From Malurus cyaneus samueli (Eukaryota > Chordata > Aves > Passeriformes > Maluridae), in assembly GCA_009741485.1 (NCBI GenBank), contig CM019215.1, positions 74,343,735-74,407,734 of the forward strand: a stretch of DNA of 64,000 nucleotides. Reading direction: 5' to 3'. The translations under genes and the position numbers were made by a program. This document shows, piece by piece, positions 13,001 to 25,700 of this stretch. The number at the start of each line of letters is the position of its first letter. The first letter of the stretch is position 1. The notes beneath the pieces are model-generated. The model saw only the letters and a program-made list of their open reading frames with translations, had not been told where the DNA came from and did no database searches.

Positions 13001-15149
13001 AACTGGGTTTTGGTCACCCTAGCTGCCAATGTAAATACCCAAAACTGTGCACAGAGGCAGACACCGTTTTGCTTAACTGTTAAGTGCTTAAGAGCACTAT
13101 TAGAGGCAAACATAAAAACCAAAACAGCAGATAATAATATTGATATCAGACAGACATTTTTCCTTCTCTAAGATCTTGACAGGTTTCTGGAAGTTTTTCT
13201 CCTATACAAAAAGCACTGAGTCTCCTTGTTTTTACTGCACTTTTTCGCTGACTAATACAATGCAATTTCTGCCATGCAGCAGTCCTATCCACTTGGTCGG
13301 AACAATGATCTTTTGTGCAGTTTTCATATAAACAATTACAGAAGAGTTTCTCTTCATTGCCAAGCCAATGGAGGCAGTGACCGTCTGAACACAAACATGA
13401 TTGATCAGAATGAGACATTGATTTTTTTCATGGGTTGCAATACAGCATGTGGAAGTAAGTTTGCACATCAGACTGTAGCAATCTGTGTGCATAATTTTAA
13501 CCAGGCAAGCTCTAGCTCAAATCAGAAAAGGCCTCACAAAGAGCACAGACCCCATGGCTCGTCACTTCATTTCAAATGGCCTGTGGCCACACACTAGCTC
13601 TTCCTCCTGCTTTGTTATTGCACAATGCTCAAATGAGTCTTTCAAAACTGTCTGAAGGTCTAATTCACCCTCCAGCAAGGAAAAGAAAAAAATGGTCTTG
13701 TTCCTTCCTATAGATTTATATTGGGGAGATGAAGGGGCTTTTCAGAGACAACACACACAAAGGAAAACAAAAATGCTGGTACAATGATGGACCAAAGAGC
13801 TGTGTCTCTAGAACACTGGAGAAATACTTTTATATAAAGCTTTGCAGATCTGTTTAATGCCTGCAAGTATTTTACATACTGATATCCAGATTTTCGTAAC
13901 TTCTGTGGCTGATCAGTGTTTGAAGACCTCTTCTATAGAAAGGGCTTTTTTTTTAGGAGAAAAGTGGGAAGAGCAGGAATTACTCTTTAACAGAGCATGA
14001 AAAGAGAAATCAAAAGCCAGCACAACTGAAATCTAAGTCTATGCCAGGTAGTTAGTTGGATGGCACTGAATTGCTGCCAAATAGCCATCAGTCAAGAAAT
14101 TAGGACAGAGATTGCAAATGGAATTAACTGTCAAAAATCTGCTAAATGGAACTTTTGGATTTGGTTTGCTTTTTAAAGGAGAGACTGACAAACATCAAAG
14201 GGGAAAAGCTCAAAGTGCTTGTGAGAAAGGGAGCACCTCTTTTCAAATAAAAATAACAGCCTGCCTGTGAATCAATAGTCCATTTATGCAGGTAAACAAT
14301 AGCTATGAAAGTAAGTTAATTCATTCCCAACTTAAATGGATTGTTTGCAGCCTTTTTAGTATTAAACTGCTGGAATATGTATATAAGACAGTTGGACAGT
14401 GCAGCACAAACAGTACATTTTTTGCAGCTTGCTTTACTGTCAAAGCCTAAGTCATGTAAAGAAAAAATGCTTTGGTGACAGGTAAGTACCCTAATTTTTG
14501 GACCCCAAATTCCTGCCCTTCTTTCCATGACTTTGGTGGACTAGGAAAAACAGACCTTACAGAAAGGAGCCAAAGCTTACTTCCAAGTGAGGCAACAGCA
14601 CATGCAAAAGCGCTCAGCACCATTTGCAAAAACTCTGACAGAACAGCACTAAGCTGCTGTTCACATTTACAGAAATGACTGATAATTTTTCTCTGCAGCA
14701 TGTTGGTCTGTCTTCTGTTCTTGGCTCACAGAGTTAGCGGTGACATGCAATAAATGTGTGGAGAAAACAACATGAATACTAGCCTTCAAATTCGCAATAT
14801 TTACCATCACCAATGAGAAAACCTGCACACAATGATAGATATCTACTTTGCAGTTTTTGATATGAAGTAACCATTAAATAGTGCTTAGAGCTTTTGTATT
14901 ACAAATAGAAAACTCATGGAAGTCAACAAGAATTGACCCTGTTGCCAGTGTATCTCTTATTTACTCCCCACCTAACAAACCAAACAAATGTGAAAAAAAA
15001 TACTGGCACAAAGCAGAACAGAAAGAGCAAGCTTTTATATTTTAATTAAACTTTGAGCTCTTCAGCCTCTCTATATGTCTCTCTCTAAAGCAGCACTGAT
15101 GCTGACAGGTAAGATCCTTACTGCAGCGTGTACACCCAGCAGGTTACCA

Positions 15150-15218
15150 ACAACACCTAATGCGCTGCAAACCGTAATATAAATTTATATAAATATTAAT
15201 TTATAAATTAGGTGTTGT
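15150..15218. repeat. 12-bp perfect inverted repeat with AT-rich core
   Basis: ACAACACCTAAT (15150-15161) and ATTAGGTGTTGT (15207-15218) are perfect reverse complements around a 45-bp AT-rich core. The 14-bp palindrome TAATTTATAAATTA (15197-15210) overlaps the core's right end and the start of the right arm. It could be a small foldback or MITE-like remnant. No target-site duplication is evident. Confidence 0.6.
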
Positions 15219-16498
15219 GCACATGTAGCATGCACGTACTGCAAAGTGTTTGTGTGGCTATGGCATACATGGTAATGTACTCAGTGATACACAGTGACCC
15301 TTCTGAGAAGCTCCCTTTTTAATGGTATCACATTGGTCACAACACCTCAGGCTGAAATACTTCCTAGGATCTGAAAATAGGTACCTTTAAAATCCCTGTG
15401 AGCTCAGTTGTGAGGACAAAGTTCAGACAAACACTCTTTATTGTTGTTATTATAACTATTAGCAGCTCCACAAGTCATGCAGCATGGAGGAAGTCAGAAG
15501 CAAGGCTGGTTAACCAACTGATGGCATTTGTTTACTTCTTGTATCATTATAACTGTTTTCCCACTAACATGCATTTAAAAAGAAAGAAAAACAAAAAACA
15601 GTGATAATTTGCCTGTGGTAGACAATTGTTGATCTATATAACTGACCAGCCTCTAGGAATAACAATCACCAGAAATAAATTTCACTAGATTTACAATTAA
15701 AAGCCTGCTGTGTTTTTATAGATCTTTGTCTGCTGCTCTCTAGTAACAGATGTGAAATGGAAGCTGTAATTAATGCTTGGAGACAGGAACTCACTTTGAA
15801 CCACGTTTTGAAAACATTATCTGATGTGTGCAAGCATCACATTCTAATTATGGAGGTAAGTAGCTATGTATAGATGCTTGTCATGCTCTTGTAGCTACAG
15901 CATTCTCTGCTCTCTACACTTACACAGAAAGAGCTGGTGGTGAGAATCTCCCCATCTCCCCAAGAATGGCGTGAAAAACAATGTGACTCATCAGCAAACT
16001 TTTAGGATTTCTTTACTGTAAAAACAGAGCAATTAAATAAACTGCAGCTTCCTCAGTGACCACAAAGCAGATGCTGCAAACGGGTTACCTGGGACTGCTC
16101 TACAGCTCTGGATTTCAGAGAGGAACAGTGCAACCACAGCTGGATTGCAGATGAGACCAGGACAAATGCAGTTCTGGGGGCTAGAGCAGGAATTAAAGGG
16201 TTGGTTTAAATGGATATATACTGTATTTATATACATGTTTTATGGTAGTAATTAATGACAAAGTGTCTGGGTACCATTGTCTGGGGCTTTAAAGTCCATG
16301 GCCCACACTCATTTGTAACAAGGCACACGACAGGCCGAAGACCAAGGCTATTGAGATGTCCAGGATGTTTTTAAGGCTCCATGATATACATTCTTTTGTA
16401 TCCAACATTTTCCATTTAAGAAACCAGTCATGACTTTTTGATTCCATTAGAAAACACTTTGGGACTATGTTTTCGTGGTATTTATGGTGGTATTCAGT

Positions 16499-16612
16499 CA
16501 ATGGTTGGGCTTGAAGACAGGGGAGGTCCTTTCCAACTTCAGTGATTCTATAATTCTATTAGCTTCTACTGACCTTCTGATTCTATGATTCTATTAGCTT
16601 CTACTGGCCTTT
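16499..16612 (+). mobile_element. CR1 3' terminus with duplicated tail
   Basis: The GGTTGGGCTTGAAGACAGG and GAGGTCCTTTCCAACTTCAG segments are the last bases of CR1 on the plus strand. They are followed by ATTCTATAATTCTATT in place of the usual ATTCTATG repeats. A 35-bp unit starting at 16544 (GATTCTATAATTCTATT, then AGCTTCTACTGACCTTCT) is repeated at 16579 with few changes. The rest of the LINE is missing upstream or too decayed to recognise. Confidence 0.82.
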
Positions 16613-19600
16613 CTTTGTTTCTCTGCCTTCACGTACCACTTGTGTCCAGGTTAGAGGACATCTGATCAGGAGTGCTATCAAAGAATATAAATGATGTCTG
16701 TCTGCATTTAATTAACCACTACTTTAGTGCAGCCTGCTACTTTCTCACTGTAACACGCACAACATCCATTTCCTGATGACCACTTTAAACAGTACAGAGC
16801 AACTGCACTGGATCTGAGTTTTACTATACACAGAAAAAAAACAAAAATGCAAAAACCTAGACAAACAAATCACAGAGAGCAACTGACCTAGATACTAAAG
16901 TGTCTGGGTCTGCAAACAGAATTTGAAAAAATCCCTGTGGTGATTATTGATTAACACTGCACAAACATCAACTAGTTGCCTCTGGGAGCCCTCATGACTT
17001 CCAGGGAGATAAATTACCTAATTACTGCAAGCTTAACAAACTACAACTGAACATGCTGCTTAAGTAAATAAACACTAATAGATTTAAAAATCAATGCATA
17101 AATAACTGCAAATACCTTTTAAGAACTGACAGAACTGAGCATTCTGTATAATGAAGTGGCTAGGAGCTCTGTAGTAACCTTGTCAGGGAAGATACTACTT
17201 TTCCAGTTTAACACCTTTTAAAAAATTTGGATAAATGTTGCTTTTTCATCCAAGTTTATTCCATGTTTGTTGCTTCAGCTGAAGAGAGAAAGGAAGCCAG
17301 CCATGACAACTGAGCTCCTAATCATCCTCCCTCTGATGTGGATGTGGCTGGTGCAGCACTACATGTCGACGTGGCTGGTACATAACTTTTCATATATATG
17401 CATGCAAACATAACAGATGGTTATAATTATCAGTGGCCAAGCTGCAGCCTTAATTTGAGAGTGAGCAAAAATAGGTTACGTTGTCCCTCACCCTTCCTGG
17501 CCACCACACCCAACTGTTGGAGAATCTGGAGGTTGCTCTCCCCTCATCAGGGAAGGGTGGCCAAAGAACCCCTGCACCCCAGTCCAAACAGAATGCTGCT
17601 CTGGGCAAGGTACACATTCTCCACTTGAACAAGACAAGCACGTGTCAAATCATCACCACTTCAAAGGAGAACGTGCCTACCTGACACTTCAGAACTTAAT
17701 TCAAAAGGAAAAAAAAACTAATCAGAAGTGCTTTGAAAAATTGTTTCTTGTTTGAACTCCTGCAAATGAAGGTGGATCTGACACTGACAGCACTAACCTG
17801 CGCACTGTACAACGCAGTTATTTCCAACCTGCCTCTTGCCTCAGCGAAAGCTGCTCTCTCATCCTGTCTGCTCTTCCGAAATTCGCTCACCTGCATCAGT
17901 AACCAACCACAGGCCAGAGACAAGACAACCACACACATCCCAGAGCCAGCCCAAACACCGTAATTTGTGCCACTCACAGCACAATCTGCACCGTGTGGTT
18001 TATGGCACTCTCTCCAAGGCTACGCCAGTCTGCTCCGCAGTGTGTACTTAACTAAAAGTAAACCAGAATCAACAGCTTTGGGAACAATTCGCCTTTGAAC
18101 GTCAACAAGAGCGGCTGCCTCTCCATACCACATTGCCTTATGATGGCCTCGCTTCAGAGGTGACCAAATCCTCCAAATGCCTTTGCAAAAGGCTCTGTTT
18201 TCAAATGTGGGCACCTTCCATTTTTAGCACTAGTGTTTATCTTTCCGTATTTTGCCACATACCAGCCTGGCATCCAAGCTAATCTGAGCATTCAAAGACA
18301 AGCATTAAACCATATATGCTGATGTTCACAGCTGCATTATCCACTGCTGGTCCCAACAGGAATAAAATGGGAGATGAAGTAGCAATGGAAGCCCCTGAAC
18401 CGTATGATCACTGCCATCCTAAGTTTTGTCTTTTCTTGGACAATAAACATGGTGACAGCCTGGAACTAAACTCTCAGACAAATGCAGTACTAATCACAAA
18501 GCCTGAAAAAAATAACAGAAAGTAGAAGCCTGCCTGGAAGAATCAAGAACGGACTTGTATATCCTACGCTTCTCACAGGCAAAAAAGGGAAAGCACACAG
18601 TCTTTTATGGAAATTCAGACAAAAAGTATCACAAGCGGATGTTAACAGAGTTGACACTGATACAAAAAGATGGTTCCACATGGACAAGAAAAACGCTGGG
18701 TCATTCACCTTCTTGCTAACAGCACAGATTCAGCTCACACTCTCAACTCACTATGTTCAGAGACAGGCATCATTCACAATACGAACATAATCTGTAATAT
18801 AAAACATTATTCCTCCCTCCCCAAGAGAGATCAAGAAAGACAGAAAATCCTCTGCTGACCCTTTATAGCTGCAGTTGCTGGTAGCAGCAAATAAAGTCAC
18901 TGACATGTTTGACAAAACTTGGCATCTGCAGCAAGTAACTTTGTAGTATGAATTAGGAAGTAGTGAAAAGTTTAGGAACAGACGTATGATTATGTGAGAC
19001 AAAAATGTTAATAAGTAAGGGAAGATTATACCGAGCTCAAACATCTGAAAATATTTATTTAAACGTTCATTGCTGGAGAAACAGCTCTTCAAATACAGAA
19101 AAACACACAAGTTAACGGTGGAAGATCTGCATAAGTAATTGTCTTCCTGAGAAAGTAACTGTTTAAATTTCCCTTTAAATTGTTTCGCCTGCACTTTTGA
19201 AATTATATATACTTTACATTACAATTAAGTAAACTGCACTTCATATAATTTTATGTGTGTGTGAACAAGCAAGCCCCAAAACCTGAATGCCAAATAAGTC
19301 TATTCTTTATTAAGGTAAAACGGTGCTTCCTAGTGTCAGTGCCACAGAGAAAACTAACAAAAAGCTGCCAAGCTCCAGAACCACACAAATATATTTGTAA
19401 TACTACAAGCATAGAACTCAAAAAATTACAGCGTTCACACTTGCGTATCTTTTCCCCCTACTCAGAATGTGGACAAGGAGGTGCACAGAACTGAATTAAA
19501 AAGGGACCTGCGAGCAAAAAGCCAGGAAATAACAATTATATGGTGGTTTTTAATTGGGGATGGCAAGAAGCCTTTCAGTGGGATGGTCAGCCCCTAAGCC

Positions 19601-20012
19601 CCACTAAGTGGAGAGTGGCATATGCCTTCCCAATTTATCCCTAATGCACATGCAACAGACACACCAAGGTGAGGCAGATACCAGAGTCAATGTGTGAACT
19701 AAAATGATGGAGCAATTCCTGGACAAATGTATAATCCAGAAAGTTTTGATTGCTCTTGCCATAAACTCCAATGATCAAGATAGTTTGAATGATCAGCTGT
19801 TAAGTTACCTTCAACTTATCACACCTTCAGTCTTATTTTTTTTCTTTTTTTAACAGTAAACATTAAAATATCATTGAATTTCTCAATAGAGTGAAGAAAT
19901 TTTGGCTTAAACAACAGAGCTTATTTTGCCATGACAACACCCACTTCTAAAACACATGCTCCTATATTTATGAACTTTCATAAAATTACTCAATATATTC
20001 AGTAAGGTTTTT

Positions 20013-20110
20013 GGGGGATTTTTGTTTCTGAAGCCCTTTCCTGCAAAAAAAAAAACCTACTANGGGGGATTTTTGTTTCTGAAGCCCTTTCCTGCAAAAA
20101 AACCCTACTA
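20013..20110. repeat. 51-bp tandem duplication joined at an ambiguous base
   Basis: The unit GGGGGATTTTTGTTTCTGAA, continuing to CCTGCAAAAA and CCTACTA, occurs at 20013-20063 and again at 20064-20110. The copies differ only in the length of the A run and by one C/T-type change beside it, and an N at 20063 sits exactly at the join. This is most simply read as failed gap closure, with both flanks of a homopolymer retained. Confidence 0.93.
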
Positions 20111-21826
20111 TTTCTACAGTAGGAGTGAGGTATTAATGAGGCTGGAGAAAAGAAAATGCTTCTTCAGTCAAGTCCTGGTTACACACACAGGGCAACAGAG
20201 AGGCTTTCATACACATTTCAAAGCACAGGTTTTTTTCCAACCACCTTTTCAAACATTTTTTCAGGTGGATTCAAAAGACTAAGCAGTTAAATTAGCAAAA
20301 CTGAAGGGACAATGCATACTCGGTAGCAACTGTAGATTTGTCATGATTAACAGCACACAAACCTGTTTGTCTAGAAACGTACACTGCACTAAGCACCAAG
20401 GATCAGAACACCCTAAACTTGCCTTGACAAGCTGAGAAAGAAGCTAGGACATGTCTTTTCAGAATAAGGCTGTTCTACGGCTCATCAAAAAGATCACCCT
20501 AAAACCCTTGTGCTTTTTAAAAAGGGGGAGTGTCCTCTTTGTGAGTGCACATCATGAAACAATTTTTTTTCGTTTGACTCACACTGAGTACCATATACTA
20601 ACCTAACAACATTGATGGAAAACTAAACTTTTATCAAGTCGTTGTTTTTTCTCACACTTGTAGGATTGTTCATTTATGCTATTCATGTTTTGTTTACTGA
20701 TTTTCCTGAGAGGTAAAACAGTTCAATTTTTTGAGAAAAAATACACACAAAGAGTTATGTAAAGAGAATGATCTCAGTATTAAGGATTCCCTGTGCTAGC
20801 CATCTTTATGGTAATGTGCAAAGGAACATTATTTCATTGTGCCTTTTTTTGCTTTTTGCATTTATTTTGAATTTTTTTAACTTTTCTTTTTATTTATTTT
20901 AAACATATGGAAAGATAGTTTTTTTACTTCAATATGTTTATATTTAAAAATAAGAAACCCAACTCAGCATTATAAAGCATGTACATGGTCAAATCAAAGG
21001 TCCAGACATGTAATGAAACAAAAAATTTGTGTTCTGCAATTATTAGTTAAAAACCCAAACCAAAATGACCAACCAACAAGCATTGAAAAGTGCCATTTTG
21101 CAATCTGTAGCAGCTCCTAATATTCCTGGTATCTTTCTCATGTTTAGTGAAGTTCCAGACTCAGAAAAGATCTGTATCTAGTTAGTTCAAGATTAATGAA
21201 AGTATTTAAAAAGCAGGTAAATTTAATCATAAAAATCTTCATTACAGAGTTAAGAAAAGGAATTCCCTGTGGACTAATCCCTAGTTTTGGAAACTAATAA
21301 ACAGCTCTCTGTTCTCACAGACCCCAAACTACAACTATCTGTATTTAACAGCACAAATCCTCATGCTTCTTTCATGACTCTTTCAATAACTCTTCCACTA
21401 CAGTATAAGAGGGGAAGCTGATCAGAATTGTATCTCGGCCTGGCTGGATCTCAAATGGCAGTGACAGACCAAGTTCCATCACATCCTCTCTGGTGATAAA
21501 CACAGCACATGTTGTTGGGGCAGAGTCTAAAGCAGAAGTGGAAAATGAGAGTCCCTTACACAACCCTATCACTGAAAGTGTGAAAGTGTATGCAGCATGC
21601 CAGTTTTTCAAGGTTTCTAAGGGATTGTGTGGCCAGCCTGAGCTACCTTCTCCCTCCATCATATGGGTGAGAAGTCACTACAGGAGGCATGCTTCAGCCC
21701 TGTGTGGGTACAGAAGGAACTGGAAAGCATTAGGAGAGAGATAGACAGAACAGAAAACACACACAGCACTTACGCATTCAAAAACATTCCCTCTGGGTAT
21801 TTTTCTTAATTTTAGAAAAAACTCAC

Positions 21827-21985
21827 ATAGATTTTATCTTGCTGATATCGCTGGAATAAGTTGTGCATAATGGAGCCTTCATGGAGATCAACAAGTGCTG
21901 CCATGTCTTCCACGCTCTCTGTGCTTGTTTGATGCATAGGCGTTACTTTTTGGTGTGTGATTGTGCTCTGTTTATAAGTGAATAC
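21827..21985 (-). CDS. MYO10: MYO10 exon 3 (motor domain N-terminal part)
   Basis: This exon has 53 codons (159 nt) on the minus strand, from VFTYKQSTITHQKVT to HNLFQRYQQDKIY. It covers the end of the SH3-like N-terminal subdomain and the start of the motor core. The MHQT...EDMAALVDLHEG...IMHNLFQRY pattern is the usual myosin head motif in which the 'DM..L..L.E..ML.NL..RY' region leads into the first helices and strands. The acceptor is strong: TTTCCCCTCTTTCAG, with a branch-point-like CTGAT about 30 nt upstream. The donor is TAT|GTGAGT. Both ends are phase 0, so skipping this exon would keep the frame. The residues between MHQT and DMAAL (STESVE) differ from mammalian myosin-X as I remember it. 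That may be lineage divergence and needs an alignment. The next coding exon is 16.5 kb away at 5336. Confidence 0.95.
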
Positions 21986-22664
21986 CTGAAAGAGGGGAAA
22001 CAAAAACAGTATTAATCAGTGCATACATTCAAAAATGCCTATCTGAAAATGGAGCTTTCATATCCATTCATATTCCCTATCCAGCTTATCAGTGTGCAGA
22101 CTTGCAAAACATAATAGACTGCCAGAAGACACCTTCTTCTAAAACTTCTCTGGCACTGAAGCCCCAAACACCTACACGGACCACAGGAAACTAACACATA
22201 CTGACAGTGCACTGAGGACTGTAAGGGCTATTCCTGTTTAGGGGCAAATGCAATCTTGTTTCACATGGGACTACTGCCATTTTTTATCAAGAGAAAAATA
22301 AACCAAGCAATAACCATTCCCAAAAATACCAAATCAACCAAACAAAAAAACACCTCTTACAGTAAAACCCACTTACACTCAAATTACTCTGGGAGGAAAT
22401 GTTTGACCCTGCAAATTAAAATTAATGCTCTAATAGGCTGCAAGCGTTCTTATGCTTGATCTGAAATCCACCTAAATGTTTCCATTCAACTCTCCAGTCA
22501 GGAAACAGTCATTACTCCTATTGCAAGAAGCATGTTAAGTTCTGTGTGCAGCAAGTATTTAGAAATTAATAAGCCAACAGATTTCTTAATTAACTTTTGG
22601 GACTAATTTCTGAAGCCAGTTCTTAACAAACACTAAAAGTTCTGAAAAGGACACAATTTAAATA

Positions 22665-22728
22665 TTCACGTATCTTCTGTAAATCTTCTGTAATACTTCT
22701 ACGTATCTTCTATGCATCTTCAGTAAAA
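22665..22728. repeat. Degenerate ATCTTCTGTA-type repeat
   Basis: ACGTATCTTCT occurs at 22668 and again at 22701, with further ATCTTCTGTAA-like and ATCTTCAGTAA-like pieces between and after. It is a short decayed tandem repeat with a period near 11 bp. Confidence 0.6.
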
Positions 22729-25700
22729 CTGTCACAAATATGCTAAGAAGATGTACACATCCTCTACATAGTTAAACTTGCATGAATACCAATAACATCA
22801 ATAAAGATATAAAACAACCAATTTTGAATTTAGCATCCCATCTCTTGCAAATTGACATCTTGGCTCCTCATCCTTATAGACATATGCCCACCTCTCATAG
22901 CCAACGCTCCTCAGGCAATACTTGCCCCTGCTACTGGCACCACAATTCAGTGTTAGAAAGTCAAAGCATGAAATTATTGCAAATACTTTGTGGAATACTA
23001 ATGTGGAACATAAGAAAAAAACCCAACCAATTCTGAAATCCTTTAAAATAATATTTATGAAGCAGACGGAAGCAGAGCCGTAGCAGTCAGCCAAGCACCA
23101 GCGGGAATGCTGCTGCAGGTGGGGGTCACGCTGTGCAGCACTGCCTGAGGGGCCACCTCTGCGCAGGAGGAGGAAACCCCTCGGAGGTTTTTCAGCATAA
23201 AAACCTTATGTATGGTCCTGGCAATGAAAGACTGAACAAGTGTCATCACAGGAGGCCATCCAGGAAAAGAGGGATATTGTCTGTCCTGCTGAGACAAGCC
23301 AGAAAGGGAGGCTGAAGAAGCCACAGGCTGGAGGCAGAGCAGACTAAACACAGAAGCTCTGTTACTTGGGTATCCTATTAGCTGACAGAGGAGTACTGCC
23401 TGAAGATATTCCATTAAAATAGTATCCTAATCATAACAAATGCTGGCACAGGCCATCACACCGTTAGAAATGTGCACCAGCACAAAGCATACGGAAGGAA
23501 GGCAGGGGAAGAAAGGAGATCCAGGGAACAAATTTCTGACAGGAGCTGGGAGGCATCACAGACATCAGCAAGGAATGTAAGCAAAGCAGCAGAAAGTTCC
23601 TAGAGTGTCCTAAGCACAATCCCTAACTGACTGAAAAAGACAGACATGGAGAGATCAGAGCCTTATTTTGTGTTGAAGAACAATAAAGATGACAGGACAA
23701 GGATTTGTGCAAGGCAGAGGAATCCTGCCGAGATGGAGAAAGCAGCCACTTGCAGGAGCATGCGGTCCAGACATCAAATAGACAGAACAAATGTGAAGAG
23801 CATCAACTGATCGCAAAACTTTTTGGGCTGAAAACTCTCTTAGCAGTCCCAAGACTAACCACACAAAGTGTAAGTGGAATTAATTACACCTCAAAAGTTA
23901 TAAACTGCAGTTCCTAGTAAGAAGAATCATAATGGAAAACCCGAAGTTCACACTGTAGAACAAAAATACCACAAGCTGAAGGATTTGGAAATAAAAGGGA
24001 TTTAAGGAGAGCAAATCCTAGAAAATAAGCAACTTAACAGAGGCTATGTATCATCCTGGATACAGAAAAACAGATTCAGTCAAAGAATTGGGAAACTAAG
24101 TGGATGACACATATCCTGTGAGTGCATCTCATGTGAACATCGAAAGGAAGCCAAACATCACTTCTCGGAGGATAATCTCCATTTTAGTAATGGCTATTTT
24201 TTTATAGTGCACAGGTTAGTAAGGCAGGCAGAGTGCCCTGTACATCACTGAGCATATTTAATTAATATAAAGAATTCACAGACAAACACCAAGAAAAACA
24301 GCATGACCAATTAGTTGCATGTGGCAGCACTACTGAAGGTGGTCTCTGCAAATTCATCCTTCCCACTCAAACTCACTATTTTCTCTTCTTCAGTCTGCTT
24401 TTTCTCATATTTCCATCTCTCCCACACACTGCCTTCTTGTTTGGGTGAGGAAACTGTTTTTTGAGCTGACTCAGAGACAGGACTGTGCATCACTCAGCTA
24501 GAAAAACACACCAACTTATAATAATAGCTGCCACCCAAATTAGAAAGAATGAGGACCTCTTCTTCAACACTGGGTAGCTACTTTTCCTTTGTTTTTACTT
24601 TTTGCCAGAACCATGTATCCCTCAGATTTCTTAAACCCACCATAAAACTTGATCAAAATGATCTAACAAGATCAGAATCATGAGACAGGGCTGCAGGATC
24701 ACATGCACAGACCTCATCTTCTTAAAACGGGTTTTTTGCAGTCCTGCTGCTCAAGCCCTGAAAGGCCTGCTTTATTTTATTTCATCTTGAATCATGCCTT
24801 TATTAGAATAAGGACCTGGAAAAGCTTGAGGACCTTGAACTTTATCATTACTAATTAGATCATGTTATGAAATATTACAGCACTTGAAATCCTCAGGAAA
24901 TAGGAACCCAGTCATTCTGCAGGGTCAGCACGAAGAACAGGAAAAGACGACCAAGTTGGCTCCTGAACTTCAAGAGGACCCTGTTGGCAGAGCACAGGGG
25001 TGTCCATCCTCAAGGACCCTCCCAGCATTTCTGGAAGGACAAGTGAAATATGCAGGAAACTAGAATAAGATTTAAGACAAGCCTAAATGAGAATTCAGCA
25101 AAAACTTATTTCCTCTCTAGATATAAATGGTTCAAGACAACAAACATGTTGAATGCATGGAAAACTCTAAATTAAACCTTAAAGAGACAGCATGCAAAAT
25201 AAGAACTTTCAATGTTAGGGAAATGAAAATTAAGAGGTTGAGATAGGATGGACCAATGCAAACAACAACAACAAAACAAGCTCAAGAAATGTAAGACAAA
25301 ACAGCAAACTCAGCTACACAACGTCAAGTGCATTTCACAGGGAAAAGGAAACCCTTCAAAACTGCCCTGCTGTCCCTACCTTGGCGTACTAGTGCTGTGA
25401 GGAAATGCCAAAAAGAGACTCAAATGAGGAGGGAGCCTAAAAAGCCAGAGGACCAATGCTATCCCGCACAATTAATCTGCCACATGGAAAAAAAAAGTTA
25501 TCTTTCAAGCCTTCCATTTAAGGGAAATACCACAAAACAATGTAAAATTAATTTCCTGCACTGAAAAAATACCCTTAAGCTCAAGATCTAATGGAAATTA
25601 TGTTTTGACACAAGATGTAATTTGTAATATAATTTATTAACATGAGCAAAGTACATCGAAGTAGGCTCTCAATGACAGGAGTACACATGCCTTCTCTCTT

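Larger units (their letters stand above)
5337..21826 (-). other. MYO10: MYO10 intron 3 (16.5 kb)
   Basis: The complete intron lies between exon 4 (acceptor AG at 5337-5338) and exon 3 (donor GT at 21825-21826). I found no additional MYO10 exon and no other gene. Recognised contents are CR1 fragments at 8503-8880 and 16499-16612, a 5-N gap at 10009-10013, an AT-rich inverted repeat at 15150-15218, and a 51-bp duplication with an N at 20013-20110. The rest, including 10014-15149 and 17000-20000, is AT-rich sequence in which I see only short chance reading frames. Confidence 0.9.
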
